A stretch of 64,000 bases of DNA from Heritiera littoralis (lineage: Eukaryota; Streptophyta; Magnoliopsida; Malvales; Malvaceae): contig JAPDPK010000171.1 in assembly GCA_031772115.1 (NCBI GenBank), positions 186,001-250,000 of the forward strand, read 5' to 3'. The position numbers were made by a program, and so were the translations under genes. The notes under the pieces are model-generated. The model was not told the origin of the DNA. It ran no database searches and saw nothing but the letters and a program-made list of their open reading frames with translations. Each line of letters starts with the position of its first letter. Positions within the stretch are counted from its first letter, which is position 1. Shown here in pieces: positions 1-11,251 of the stretch.

Positions 1-2
1 CA

Positions 3-1166
3 TTTGATAAGGTTAAAGAGTACCTTTCGAATCCTCCTGTGTTAGTGCCACCTGTGCCAGGGAGACCCCTCATCTTATATGTAACAGTGCATGAAAATTC
101 CATGGGATGTGTGCTGGGGCAACATGATGAAACTGGGAGAAAAGAGCGGGCTATCTATTATTTGAGCAAAAAGTTCACTAACTATGAAGCCAGATATTCT
201 TCGTTGGAGAAGATGTGTTGCGCTATGGCTTGGATAGCTCGTAGACTAAGACAGTACATGCTTTATCATACCACATGGCTAATTTCAAAATTGGACCCTA
301 TTAAGTATATCTTCGAGAAACCTTCATTATCCGGGAAGATAGCAAGGTGGCAAGTGTTGCTTTCTGAGTATGACATTGTCTATATGACTCAAAAGGCCAT
401 TAAAGGTAGTACGATTGCTGATTTCCTCGCAGATCAAGCTGAAGAAAAGTATGAACCAATGGATTTTGATTTCCCTGATGAGGATTTAATGGCCATATCA
501 CAAATAAATGTTGAAGGTTCCGTAGAAGAACTTGTTTGGAGAATGTACTTTGATGGGGCATCTAATGCTTTCGGGCACGGTGTTGGGGTAATTTTAGTAT
601 CCCTTGAAGGAGATTGCTGTCCATTCACTGCAAAATTGGATTTTGACTGCACTAATAATATGGCAGAATATGAGGCTTGTATCATGGGGCTCCGAGCTGC
701 AATCGACAAGGGTGTTAAAATACTGGAAGTATATGGAGATTCAGCCTTGGTCATTTATCAGTTGCGAGGTGAATGGGAAACAAGAGATTCAAAATTGGTC
801 CAGTATTGTGAATTTGTGACCGATCTAGTTAAACATTTCAAGAAAATTTGTTTTAAGCATTTGCCTCGAGAAGAAAACCAAATGGCTGACGCATTGGCTA
901 CTTTGGCTGCAATGTTCAAAGTAAATACAGGTGCTAAAATTTGTCCCATCAAGATGAGCATACATGGATCACCAGCACATTGCTCAAATGTAGAAGAAGA
1001 GATAGATGGGAAACCATGGTATCATGATATATTGCAATACATAAAGCATCACCAGTATCCAGAAGGGGCATCAGAAAATGACAAAAGGACTTTGAGAAGA
1101 ATGGCCATGGAATCTTCCTTGATGGTGAAATTTTGTACAAAAAGGGGAAAGATCAAGTATTGCTAA
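3..1166 (+). pseudogene. pol: Gypsy pol: RT tail, RNase H and second (archaeal-type) RNase H
   Basis: The frame is open from base 3 at the window edge, so the true start is outside. The first 140 or so residues are the connection and Ty3-type RNase H (LSKKFTNYEARYSSLEK, then ARWQVLLSEYDIVY and STIADFLADQ). A second RNase H follows from about base 535: MYFDGASN gives the first Asp, NNMAEYEAC the Glu, VYGDSALVI the next Asp and NQMADALATL the last acidic residue. All four catalytic positions are visible. The enzyme would remove the RNA strand during cDNA synthesis. The frame stops at 1166, inside what should be the spacer before the integrase zinc finger, so pol is broken here. Confidence 0.88.
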
Positions 1167-2258
1167 GATGCGTGAATGCCATAGAGGCCAAAAGAATACT
1201 CAAAGAAATTCATGAAGGGTTTGTGGATCTCATGCAAATGGACACATGATGGCTCGACAAATTATGAGGGCTGGATATTATTGGATGACAATGGAAAGTG
1301 ATTGCATCAACTTTGCTCGAAGTTGTCATAAATGTCAAATATATGCCAGTAAATAAATGCCCCTCCCACATCCTTACAGGTCATGACAACTCCTTGGCCA
1401 TTTTCTACATGGGGAATGGATGTGATTGGACCAATTACCCTAAAGCTTCAAATGGACACCGCTTCATTTTGGTAATGATTGATTACTTCACGAAATGGGT
1501 GGAAGCAGCATCTTATGCCAGTGTGACAAAGTCTGTAGTGTGCAAGTTTTTCAAGAAAGAGATAATTTGCCGGTATGGGCTACCAGAAAGGATCATTTCA
1601 GACAATGCTCTGAATTTCAACAATAAGTTGATTGCGGAAGCATGTGCCCAATTTCATATTAAGCATCACAATTCGGCACCTTATCGTCCAAAAATGAATG
1701 GAGCTGTCGAAGCTGCAAATAAAAATCTCAAGAAGATCATTCAGAAGATGACAGATACATACAAAGATTGGCATGAGAAGTTGCCTTTTGCTTTGCACGC
1801 TTACCGTACATCGGTTCGCACATCCACAGGAGCCACCCCGTTTTCATTAGTATATGGGATGGAGGCAGTTTTGCCTATTGAAGTGGAAATTCCTTCTTTG
1901 CGTGTCCTTATGGAAGTTGAATTGGACGAAGCGAATGGGTCCGAGCCCGGTATGAGCAATTGAACCTTATTGAGGAAAAAAGACTCAAAGCGCTATGTCA
2001 TGGGCAATTGTATCAGAAGAGGATGATGCGAGCACATGACAAGAAGGTTTGTCCCAGAAATTTTCGAGAAGGGGATTTGGTTTTGAAAAAGATTCTACCC
2101 AATATCCTGACCCGAGGGGCAAATGGACTCCAAATTGGGAAGGCCCTTTTGTAGTAAGAAAAGCATTCTCAGGAGGAGCATTGATTTTGGCAGAAATGGA
2201 CGGAAGAGACCTTCCCAATCCAATAAATGCTGATGCAGTAAAGAAGTATTATGCATAA
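1167..2258 (+). pseudogene. int: Gypsy integrase, frameshifted
   Basis: Integrase sequence is spread over three frames. Around 1200-1350 there is an H-H-C-C zinc finger; a frame change near 1215-1240 separates the two halves, and the CHKC pair is near 1327. The catalytic core lies at 1298-1963: MIDYFTKWVEA carries the first Asp, IISDNALNF the second (the usual DNG is DNA here) and GAVEAANKNL the Glu. The chromatin-side C-terminal part continues in another frame at 1960-2154 and ends in a third frame at 2258. At least three frame changes make it non-functional. Upstream it joins the dual RNase H segment; downstream lies non-coding element sequence. Confidence 0.85.
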
Positions 2259-3276
2259 AAAAAACAACAAAAGGAAACAACAAAAAAAAAAAAAGCAAAA
2301 AAAAAAACAAAAAAACAAAAAAAAAGAGAAAAGAAAAAATAAGGAGGGGTTCAAGGCGAAAACCCAAAAGGGCGACTTGAATCCAAATGGGAATGTTTGA
2401 GTTGAAAACCCGAAAACGGGCAACTTAGACAGAAAGCAATGGTGCATGAGATTGGTAGCCAAATATCTCATAAGCAAAAAGGGGCAGAGTTCAGTCTGAG
2501 GTATTCTCTGAAGCTTAAAGCCATTGGCTAGACAGTGAGGTCAAAAGAAGGTTTTTGGATTAATTCACAATGATCAGAATAATTATTGTAAGGGCATCCT
2601 CATGTGGAACTTTGATCAACCATTTCATTATATATGTTTAAATTGCCTTCCATTTGAATAAGAACCCATTTCTCTTTTGTTGTCTTAACTTAACACTCAT
2701 CTTCATTTACCCATCTTTTGAAAGAAATTCACAATTACAGTATGTCTCATAGTACATAAAATTATGAAAGCATAAGAAGATCTACTTACTTTTCGAATTA
2801 CTTATAAGAGATTTAATAATAACAGGAGTGAGATGTAAATGAGGCAAAGTATGATAGTACCAATGGAATAATTTAAGTGATGAGATCTAGTTGGCATGAT
2901 AAAGGATTAAGAATGTATGAATGCAAAGGTTGAAGGTCATCTTGGGAGAATGATGAAAAAAAAGGAAAAGAAAAAAGGAAAAAGGGCATAAGATTGTGAA
3001 ACTCGGAATTAAAATTTATCTCATAATAGGTGTTGCATCCCTTTAAGAAGCATACACATTTTATATACACATCCCCAAAAATTGTGCAATACATTTCATT
3101 AATCATTTGTGACATTATCCCTATGAGGATATTTGCATCACGATAATGCAATAATACATGTGAATAAAAACCCCTTGGGTAGAATTTGGGTATATAACTA
3201 GCCAGACATAGAGATACCGTTAGGTAGGAAAAGGCTAAACTATGATCAATCAAGAACCTTCCCAGTTTATTTCCAA
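2259..3276 (+). other. Non-coding region of the gypsy element between integrase and minisatellite
   Basis: It begins with about 80 bases of almost pure A/AAC (2257-2340). A motif with GAAAACCC and GGGCGACTTG follows, then repeats in weaker form with GGGCAACTT (2355-2435), which is often seen downstream of integrase in Tat elements. The remainder is AT-rich without a believable gene. Confidence 0.6.
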
Positions 3277-3894
3277 AAAGTCGTGAGCCTCTTGAAAAAG
3301 AGGAGCCCAATTTATTTTCAAAAGTCGTGAGCCTTTTAAGAGAGGAGCCCAATTTAAACCAAAAGTCATGAGCCTCTTGAAAGAGAGGAGCCCTGTTTAT
3401 TTTTTTAAAAAGTCGTGAGCCTCTTGAAAGAGAGGAGCCCAGTTTATTTTTCAAAAGTCGTGAGCCTCTTGAAAGAGAGGAGCCCAGTTTATTTTTCAAA
3501 AGTCGTGAGCCTCTTGAAAGAGAGGAGCCCAGTTTATTTTTTTCAAAAGTCGTGAGCCTCTTGAAAGAGAGGAGCCCAGTTTATTTTTTTCAAAAGTCGT
3601 GAGCCTCTTAAGAGAGGAGCCCAATTTATTTTCAAAAGTCGTGAGCCTCTTGAAAGAGAGGAGCCCAGTTTATTTTCCAAAAGTCGTGAGCCTCTTAAGA
3701 GAGGAGCCCAATTTATTTTCAAAAGTTGTGAGCCTCTTGAAACAGAGGAGCCCAGTTTATTTTCCAAAAGTCGTGAGCCTCTTGAAAGAGAGGAGCCCAG
3801 TTTATTTTTTCAAAAGTCGTGAGCCTCTTAAAAGAGAGGAACCCAGTTTATTTTTTTAAGTCACATGCCTCTTAAGAGAGGAGCCAAATTAAAG
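3277..3894 (+). repeat. Minisatellite, about 14 units of 42-48 bp
   Basis: The unit reads AAAAGTCGTGAGCCTCTTGA, then AAGAGAGGAGCCCAGTTTAT, then a T run of variable length. I count 13 full units and a degenerate last one. Two subtypes exist: one with TTGAAAGAGAGG and CCCAG, and a shorter one with TTAAGAGAGG and CCCAA. Each unit has a short inverted repeat (CCTCT...AGAGG). It sits between integrase and the 3' LTR. Long open frames on both strands here are by-products of the repeat. Confidence 0.93.
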
Positions 3895-4048
3895 TGAAGA
3901 GCTTTTGGTAAGAAAAAGATTGTTAAACTTAAATCTTTTGTTAAAGAAATAATAAAATGAATAAATAAAAAAAAAGAGAAGTAGGCTATGAGTCGAACAA
4001 AATTGTTGTCTATTGTCTTTGCCCTATTCCTGATTCTCAGCAATGTGC

Positions 4049-4061
4049 AAAGAGGGGCAGC
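4049..4061 (+). promoter_or_regulatory. Polypurine tract of the gypsy element
   Basis: AAAGAGGGGCAGC lies directly before the TGTAGACACC start of the 3' LTR, the position expected for the plus-strand primer of reverse transcription. Confidence 0.75.
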
Positions 4062-4769
4062 TGTAGACACCTAATTTTGTCCGGAATTGTTAATATATTT
4101 GGATTGAATCTCTTTCAGTCTTAGTAATTTGAGATTGAAATTTGCTTAATCGTGAGCTTGAATTAATTTGTCTACAACAGACTTTGAGTAAACTCGTGTT
4201 TGAGATTAATTAGTTCAAGTATCGTGAAAATCGAATTTTATCTATCGAGTTCAACTCCAAATTTGTTTTAAATAACCGGGCCTTTTTCTTTGATTTGTTA
4301 TTATTAATTTTGGGCTTTGCTAAAGCCCAAAATTTCATGAGCCCAAATTAGTTGGCCCTTATGATTGTTGGATTAACATTAAAAAAAAAAATGGCAGCGC
4401 CTGTGTCGATGGGAGACTGCCAACCTTACAGCCACCCTAAGCCGCTCTGCCATCTCCAGCAATTCAGATTGAAAGTCTTCTACAAATTAATTCTCTCAGA
4501 TTTTACTCCGTTTTTATTGACTAAGTACACACCGAAAGCTGCTCGAGGAGAGGAAGAAACAGGGAAGAACACCGGTTTCAGAAAAACCATGGCCTAAAAA
4601 TCTTCCAGACCGTCTGCTTTAGCCATGGTCTTCACGTAAGAGCTACCATTTTCAAACCAATTTCCATCAATATTAAATAGGAACTGGATTTTCCGAAGAT
4701 CATCTGCCAAAAATGGATTATAATCCCTGGATCTAAGGGATTTTATCTGTCTTTTTCAACATCAAACAC

Positions 4770-4780
4770 CTATTTAAAGG
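4770..4780 (+). promoter_or_regulatory. Candidate TATA box of the LTR
   Basis: CTATTTAAAGG lies about 710 bases into the LTR, followed by a long A/G-rich stretch. It resembles an LTR promoter core. No transcript start can be seen from sequence alone. Confidence 0.35.
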
Positions 4781-5731
4781 ACGGGAAAACACAGAAAAGC
4801 AAAAAAAAGACAGTGAAGAAGGAAATACAGAGAAAAACCCAGAAAAAACAGAGAGAAATATAGAGAAAAACACATAGACAGTGAGATAAGAGACAAAAAC
4901 GGGAAGAAAAGAAAAAGAGCTTGTGAAAAAAATCCTCTCAGTGTGCAATCAAAAATCACTTCCTAGAACACACAGAGAGGGATAGTGTTTTTAACACCCA
5001 AAAAAAATAGCAGTATTTGCACAATCACATAGATTCAAAAATCTGAGAATCAACAACTCAAGACACAAAAACTTAGATTTAATCTAAATAGATAGAACCA
5101 GCGAAGCAGTTGCGACGGGAGGAGATCACGTGGAGCAGGTGACGACGCTACTGGTGACTAACCGAACTGCAGCGGTGTGGCGTGGCGAAGCCAGATCTGA
5201 AACAAAGAAGACGGTGAAGAATAGAAGAAAAATCGACAACTTGGTATCGTGAGGCTTTTTCTATGCCTTTCTGTTTTCAATTGCTTTTAAATTAATATTT
5301 CTTTATTATTTAACTTTCATTCAATTGACGTTGACAATGACATGTGCTAAAGTAATGTTTACTCTATGATTTTTTCTTTTTGGGTTTGGTTTTCACGATG
5401 TAGTGCCATTTCTTTATTATTTAATTTTCATGCATCTTTAGTTGATGTTGACATGTGCTAAAATAGTATTTTACTCCAAGTTTTTTTTGGCTTTCACGAG
5501 AAAGTGATGCCTTAAATGGGATTTCTCATGTATTATTATGTAATAGATAGTAGTTTTCTTTTATATGTGCATAATTGCTTGAGTTTGTTGAAGGTTAAAA
5601 ACAAATAAAATATTCATAAAAAGGGCAAATAATAATAAAAACTTTAATATATTTGCTATTGCTAAGAAAATGATAATAATTTTGAAAAATATAATTAAAT
5701 AAATAAAAGGAAGAAATGAAAAGCCTAATCC

Positions 5732-6806
5732 AAATTTGACCAAAGTGTTGGAAAATTTGGAATAAAAATTAATAACTCTAATCCTCTACATTTAATCAAA
5801 GTGTTGAAAGATGTAGAAAAATTTTCACGGAAACGAAAATAATTAAATCTTAAAATGTGTAATTAAATAAATAAAAGGAGGAAATGATTTTTCCAAATTT
5901 CAGCAAAGTGTTGGAAAATTTAGAACAAAAATTAACAATTTTAATCCTCTAGATTCGATCAAAGCGTTGAAGAATGTAAAAAAAAAAATTCGCTAAAATC
6001 TATAAAGACTAAATAAAAATATAGTGAATTAGTCTAACTCAAAATTAAAGAAAACGATAATAATGAAAAATCCTTAAATAAAAAAAAATGTAAATATTCT
6101 GGGATAATGATTGTAAATGAAAATCCAACTACGATAAAATTTCGCAAGTGTGTGATATTCAAAAAAAAAAAATTTAGGCATGAAGATGTTCCTTCTGAAT
6201 TTGACCAAAGCGTTGGAAAATTCGGAGGAATAATTTTAATGTCAATGTTTTATGTATTAAAAATAACAATAAAGGATAAAATTTAAATTAAATCCTTTAA
6301 TAAAATATTTAATTAATCCGATGACGGAGCCTCTTTAAGGAAACGAGTGTGTTTCCTTAAAAACTCTTGAGGTGAGGAAATTTTCTTAAGCACTCGATCA
6401 AAGTGTTGGAGGGTACTTTATGGAATTTTTCAATATTTAAATAATTAAAAAAAAAATAAAATAAATTAGCTAAAAACTATGAAGATAAATTTTAATAAAA
6501 TAAAAATCCGACGACGGAGCCTCTTCACGAGGATGAGTGTATCCTGTGAATACTCTTGAGGCGAAAATATTTCCTTATGTATTCGATCAAAGTGTTGGAG
6601 AAACATTAAGGAAATCTTAAATATTTAATTAAATTAATAATCCAATAGCAAATAATGCCAAATTAAATGATAAATTTTAACTAATTTTTTACAAAACATT
6701 TAATTAATCTGACGACGGAGCCTCTTCACAAGGACAAGTGTGTACCGTGAATACTCTTGAGGTGCAAAATTACTTGGGAATTCGATCAAAGTGTTGAAGA
6801 ATGTCC
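5732..6806 (+). repeat. Eight dispersed copies of a GATCAAAGTGTTGGA motif in the LTR
   Basis: Copies with small changes (GACCAAAGTGTTGGA, AATCAAAGTGTTGAA, CAGCAAAGTGTTGGA, GATCAAAGCGTTGAA, GACCAAAGCGTTGGA and three of GATCAAAGTGTTG[GA]A) occur near 5736, 5796, 5903, 5958, 6201, 6398, 6587 and 6783. Each is followed by a short A/T/G stretch. The last three belong to longer blocks that start CCGA[TC]GACGGAGCCTCTT. Confidence 0.85.
6316..6806 (+). repeat. Three ~100-bp LTR blocks, each with a stem-loop
   Basis: Blocks begin near 6317, 6507 and 6708 with GACGGAGCCTCTT and end with the GATCAAAGTGTTG motif, with ACTCTTGAGG in between. Block 1 holds a perfect 10-bp stem (TTAAGGAAAC 6335-6344 with GTTTCCTTAA 6351-6360) around the loop GAGTGT. 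Block 2 has a different stem sequence (TTCACGAGGAT / ATCCTGTGAA, one bulged base) around the same loop. Block 3 pairs well only in its outer five bases (TTCAC/GTGAA) around AAGTGT. Confidence 0.8.
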
Positions 6807-7128
6807 TAAGAAAAATGTCAATATTTAAATAATTGAATATTAAATAATAAAAAGAAAATTTTAGTTAAGAATAAAAGACCATTTAAATTAAGATTGCAAA
6901 AGATAAAACATGATTAATTGGTACCGTCCATTGGACGGGCGTTGTGGGGGTGCTAATACCTTCCTCACACGTAACCGTACTCCCGAACCCAAATTTTGGA
7001 ACGTAGATCAGTGTACTTATTCTTAATTTCGAATAGGTGGCCAATCACACCTAGGTTAAAATTGATTGGTGGTGACTCCATAATTTAACGTCTAGCGATT
7101 AGGTCCCCGGACAAAAATCGTTACGACA

Positions 7129-7537
7129 ATATCTTCTTAGCTAATAAATTTTTTAAAAAAAATTACCATTTATATTGTTCTTTATTTATTTATTTTAAAT
7201 ATTTCACCTTATTTAATATATTTATAGTTTTTTATGTCTATCTTTGTTAATTTTTAAATTGTCATGTGCTTAAATAATTCTTTGGACTATTTCAAAAATT
7301 TGGTAAAACCAACTAAATTATTCTTAACTTTTTTTTTTGACAAATTTCACTACAAATTTTCAAAAAAAAATATTAATGAGAAATTTTCAATGATTATTAT
7401 TTATTTTTTGTTATTTTTTATTTTCAACAAATACAATAATTTCGTTAATTTAAAATTTTATCTTTACATGCTTTTCACCACCCAATGGCTTGCTTTTGGC
7501 AGCTTGCGTCTTGTCTTTCATTTTAGATGAAAGCTTA
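7129..7537. other. AT-rich spacer between gypsy LTR and Harbinger element
   Basis: There is no supported gene. An 88-codon open frame here is low-complexity F/L/N/K and is rejected. Confidence 0.6.
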
Positions 7538-7548
7538 GGGGTTGTTTG
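7538..7548 (+). repeat. Left terminal inverted repeat of the Harbinger element
   Basis: GGGGTTGTTTG is preceded by the target duplication TTA. Beyond 11 bases the two ends agree only loosely (both rich in TTTTGTTTT/TTTATG). Confidence 0.85.
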
Positions 7549-7953
7549 GTTTTGTTGTCAATTTTGTGTTTTATGTTTTCTGTTTTTGAAATTTTTGTTT
7601 TTGTTTTGTTTTGTTTTGTTTTATTTTGTTTTGTTGAGCATTAAAATATATTTATTAAAATTATATAATTCAATATATGATTAATAATATGCTATTTTAT
7701 TCTTAATTTTGATATATTATGAAAATTATTTCATTTATTATTAAATAAAATTTCTCTTAAAATTATGATTTTAAAAATTATATGAGATTTATTTCATACT
7801 CTATATCTATACACAATTAATATTTAAATTTAATACAACTAAGTTTTAATACTTTATATGCAAAATTTTATAAACATAGTTAAAAAATAAAAGTAAAATT
7901 TATTATACAAAATACAAAAAAGGAGAGTTTAAGTTCTAATATAAATACAACAA

Positions 7954-9357
7954 TCAATTATTTTGATATGCATTCCATAATTCAGTAACAATATCATCAC
8001 GAATTCTATGCATATATCGCAATTGACTTGGTGTAACGTTAAACTCCACATGTTCTTGTGACCTGCTTGCTCCCGAAGTTTCTTCATTGTTATCAACTAC
8101 AAGATGATCTGTCTCATATTCTTCGAACATATTATCTTGCATCCTATGTGTTCTAATAAAATTATGCACCGCACAACAAGCAATAACAATAAAATGTTGC
8201 AAGCGTAAACTATACGGTGGCATTCCTTTTAAAATTGGAAATCGAGCTTTTAGTACTCCAAAACATCGCTCGATACAATTACGCAAAGATGAGTGTCTGT
8301 AATTGAAAATCTCTTCTGGACCAAGTGGTTGTCGTCCTCTTCCTCTATAATCTCTTAAATGATATCTTTCACCACGATAAGGAGACAAAAAACCTGGCAT
8401 ATTTGTATATCCAGAGTCTACAAGATAATATTTACCTAGGCCAAAAAAATTGTTTTTAATTCTCCAAACAAAAACTAGAAGGTTTAACAAAATACTAGAA
8501 AGTAAGATTACCTTGTGGAGGCATTGGAAAACCATTTTTAGGATTAGATACACATTCAACAAATACTCTAGCATCATTTGCAGTTCCTTCCCATCCCGCC
8601 ATCACATATGTAAATCGCATATCAAATGAACAAGCACACATGATATTTTGTGTCGGCTCCATTTTCTTCCCACGATAAGGTATTTGTTGTTTAGTAGGAA
8701 CACGTGCAGCTATGTGTGTTCCATCTATTGCACCAATGCAATTCTATTAAAAAAAATATGTCACTAACTATTATAAATTTTGCTATTAATAAATAAGAAA
8801 AAGGTAATCAACTATATTACCTTAAAAAATGGATAATATCTTTGATCATGTTGAATTTGAGGAGGAACTACATCGAATGATGGTGGAATTATGATTTCTT
8901 TTCCAAGACAACACACGGCCTTTAGCACATTTTTAAAATATCGACAAATTGTTTCTCCAGAATGTTGAAATCGTTCCGGAATAACTCGATTGCGTTCATT
9001 ATGTGCCAAAGTAAATAAAAATATAGCAACTTGTTCTTCTACTGTCAAGTGCTTGGAGTTTTGTAATAATCCCCGTTCTTTCAAAGTATCACAAAAATCA
9101 ATAAACATTGATAGTTTCATTCGTAACTCATCAAAACATCTACTTTCATTCCCGTAAATAATTTCTTGAACATATGCATGACCTGACAATTGAGATGTTC
9201 TGCAAGGTTGTTTAAGTAAATACCTGTTATAATATTCTTCAATAACCATAATCAGTAAAATATCTTCCACATCATCATCTTCATCATCTAACTCTGTAAG
9301 TGATGCAATTTGTATCATCTTATTACGATCCATCACGTAAATCTGATAAATCATCAT
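7954..9357 (-). CDS. PIF/Harbinger transposase, 3 exons, 416 aa
   Basis: The exons are 9357-8821, 8743-8512 and 8435-7954. The two introns (8820-8744, 77 nt; 8511-8436, 76 nt) have GT-AG ends and join the exons in frame to a 416-residue protein. The N-terminal part is a helix-turn-helix region (RTSQLSGHAYVQEI, then VEEQVAIFLFTLAHNERNR, SGETICRYFKNVL). The catalytic triad is visible: D186 in IGAIDGTHI, D236 in GTANDARVF and E312 in NCIERCFGVLK, with LVDSGYTNMPGFLSPYRG between. The enzyme cuts and reinserts the element at TTA sites, normally with the Myb-like ORF1 protein. Upstream on the same strand lies ORF1. The first ATG of the open frame is used; an alternative is the MDRNKM methionine at 9333. 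No stop or frameshift is seen. Confidence 0.85.
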
Positions 9358-9638
9358 ATAAGTGAACTAAATAGTTAAAAAAAATTCAAATGCGTATTAA
9401 AATTTCATAAACAAAAGCATATATGATTTTTTACTAAATGGCTAATAAAAATAGTCAAATACATATTAAAGTAAAACTAAACTTCATATTCCACTAAGAA
9501 AATATATCCCAAGTAACATAGTCCACTAAGAAACAAGAAATAAAAAAAAAACAAACATAAACATAAACGTCGCAAATAAAAATTCAAGACAAAGTAATAT
9601 GTTTTAGGACTGGAAAAAACATAACACTAAAGACACAT

Positions 9639-10703
9639 TCACTTTAAATTAAGAACCCAATCTTTCTTCCTTCCATCATTCATTTGAAGAAATATTTCTC
9701 TCCACAATTCATCATCAAGAAATTTCTCTACAGCTTTGGCATAAGCTGCCCCATCAATACCATCAAGTTTGTCTAATGCTTCTAAACTCTCCTTTAAAAA
9801 TTTCCTTCTAGGTGATCTAGATTCAAAAATAGTTTCAGAATAAATGTCCCCAGTAGATCCCCCTGAATGAGCAGAATGAGCTGAACCAACTAATAATTTC
9901 TCCCATATATCAGCCTTTCTTTTAGAACTTTCACTAATAGAGTTCAAAGCAGATTGCACTGCTATTGAGATATTGGATTTTTTCCCTTGGCGAATGGTAG
10001 GGGTAGTAGAATGGGTACGCATTTTAGTGTTACTACCTCTAGGATTAGCATCGCCATCACCGTCTACATCTTCCTCTAATTCTTTGTCTATTTCATAGGT
10101 TGGATTCACTCTCTCCTCATCACTATCCGATGGACTATGTGTCGAAGGTCTTGCATTTGATCCGGTGGCAGAAGTATCTCCATAAATTACACATAACTTG
10201 TCATACATTGGACAACCCTTTTTTTGAAATCTTTTAGCCATCTTATGAACCTATATAAACAAACACATATGTCATTAAAATGAAAATTAAAATATATAAA
10301 TATTGCAATATTTAAATTAGGGGACTTACAGCATATAGACGGTGCCATGTTTCCTCCGAAGCAATTACTTTTCCACTAGTAGCTTCATATCCAACTCCAG
10401 TCTCCTTTAACAACTTGAAACTACTATAGCAAATTCTCAATTGATTAAACTTATTTCTCAATTGCGAATCGAGATAGTTGTACTTTGCTCTTTTACTAAG
10501 AGCTTCTCGAATAAACTTCCATGATTCTTTACTAAATGTTGTTGTAACTCTATTTCCCTTAACAACCTCTTCCTCCATAATGCAAATAAATAAATTCTCT
10601 TTCTCAGATGTCCATATATTTTTATCATCATTTCCGAGTTCAACAAGCTCATTTTCCTCACCCTCACTATCAATTGATTGCAATTTGGATCACCACTTGC
10701 CAT
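9639..10703 (-). pseudogene. Harbinger ORF1, Myb/SANT-like DNA-binding protein
   Basis: The exons are about 10703-10330 and 10250-9639, joined across a 79-nt GT-AG intron (10329-10251) without changing frame. The first exon carries a Myb/SANT-like domain (IWTSEKENLFICIMEEE, SWKFIREALSKR, QLRNKFNQLRICYSSFK, SEETWHRL). The second has an acidic linker and a C-terminal stretch (YAKAVEKFLDDELWREIFLQM) typical of these proteins. In this family the protein helps the transposase bind the ends and enter the nucleus. The natural start ATGGCAAGTGG at 10703 is in a different frame from the domain, whose own frame has a stop just upstream. A one-base indel between 10703 and 10680 therefore probably broke the gene, unless translation begins elsewhere. 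Confidence 0.75.
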
Positions 10704-11251
10704 CTAAAAATGCAAAGTTCCCATAGCAAGGTAGTTGTTAGTTTATTTAGGTATTAATTATACTTCAATTTATTTGATTAAAATTTTACATGTTTACATG
10801 TCTTACCAATAAAAAAAATTACTACAAATTTCCAAAAAAAAAAAATTTTCAATCAATCATCAAATAAATCCAAACAACTTGATGTTCTGTCATTAAACAT
10901 GATCTTGATGCTTAAATAATTAAGAAATTAAGGAAAATAATATATAATGCACTATTGTCAACATTAATGGTGTAGATCACAAATGTGAAAACATTTATAT
11001 ATCATTATGAGAATGCCCCCCCACTAAACATGTTAATTTCAAACTTGTTGATTGTCACATGATTGACTGTGGAATAATTTATGGGATGATCATTAAAATT
11101 TTCTTGACTCTAGCTGTGGGTCAGAGCACTCATTCCTCTTTTTCTTTATTTTCTTTACTCTTTTATAAATATATATAAACATATTATAAAGGACTATTTT
11201 GAGTAAATTCCAAATAACATCATTGTCTTGTAAGATAAAGTTATCCACTCA
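10704..11251. other. Non-coding interior of the Harbinger element
   Basis: AT-rich sequence upstream of ORF1, probably its leader. No supported gene. Confidence 0.5.

Larger units (their letters stand above)
1..7128 (+). mobile_element. Ty3-gypsy retrotransposon, Tat/Ogre-like, 3' half
   Basis: The element enters from the left edge and ends at 7128. In order it holds the end of the reverse transcriptase region, an RNase H, a second RNase H of archaeal type, integrase, a purine-rich downstream region, a tandem repeat, a polypurine tract and a 3-kb LTR. Dual RNase H before integrase is the known hallmark of the plant Tat clade, and multi-kilobase LTRs fit Ogre-like members. The coding part has several frame changes, so this copy is not autonomous. 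The 5' LTR, gag and protease lie outside the window, so target duplication and insertion age cannot be judged. Confidence 0.9.
4062..7128 (+). repeat. 3' LTR of the Ogre-like element (3067 bp)
   Basis: It starts TGTAGACACC and ends TTACGACA (TG...CA). Just inside the ends, TTTTGTCCGG near 4076-4085 is matched by CCGGACAAAA near 7107-7116, giving an extended inverted pair that fixes both borders. The LTR is AT-rich and non-coding. A GA-rich stretch lies at 4780-4930, and the 3' half carries a repeated 15-base motif and three hairpin blocks. The partner LTR is outside the window. Confidence 0.85.

Noticed and set aside
2873..3499. Long minus-strand frame with repeated KLGSSLSRGSRL peptides, and similar plus-strand frame 3599-3859
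   Set aside because: These translate the minisatellite; the unit length and inverted pair create open frames on both strands. There is no family resemblance.
3277..3894. CRISPR-like array
   Set aside because: Spacers between repeats are themselves repeated T-rich tails, not unique, and the context is a plant retrotransposon.
7264..7684. Two small hydrophobic plus-strand frames
   Set aside because: AT-rich sequence giving F/L/I/N-rich peptides, one crossing the Harbinger end; no domain.
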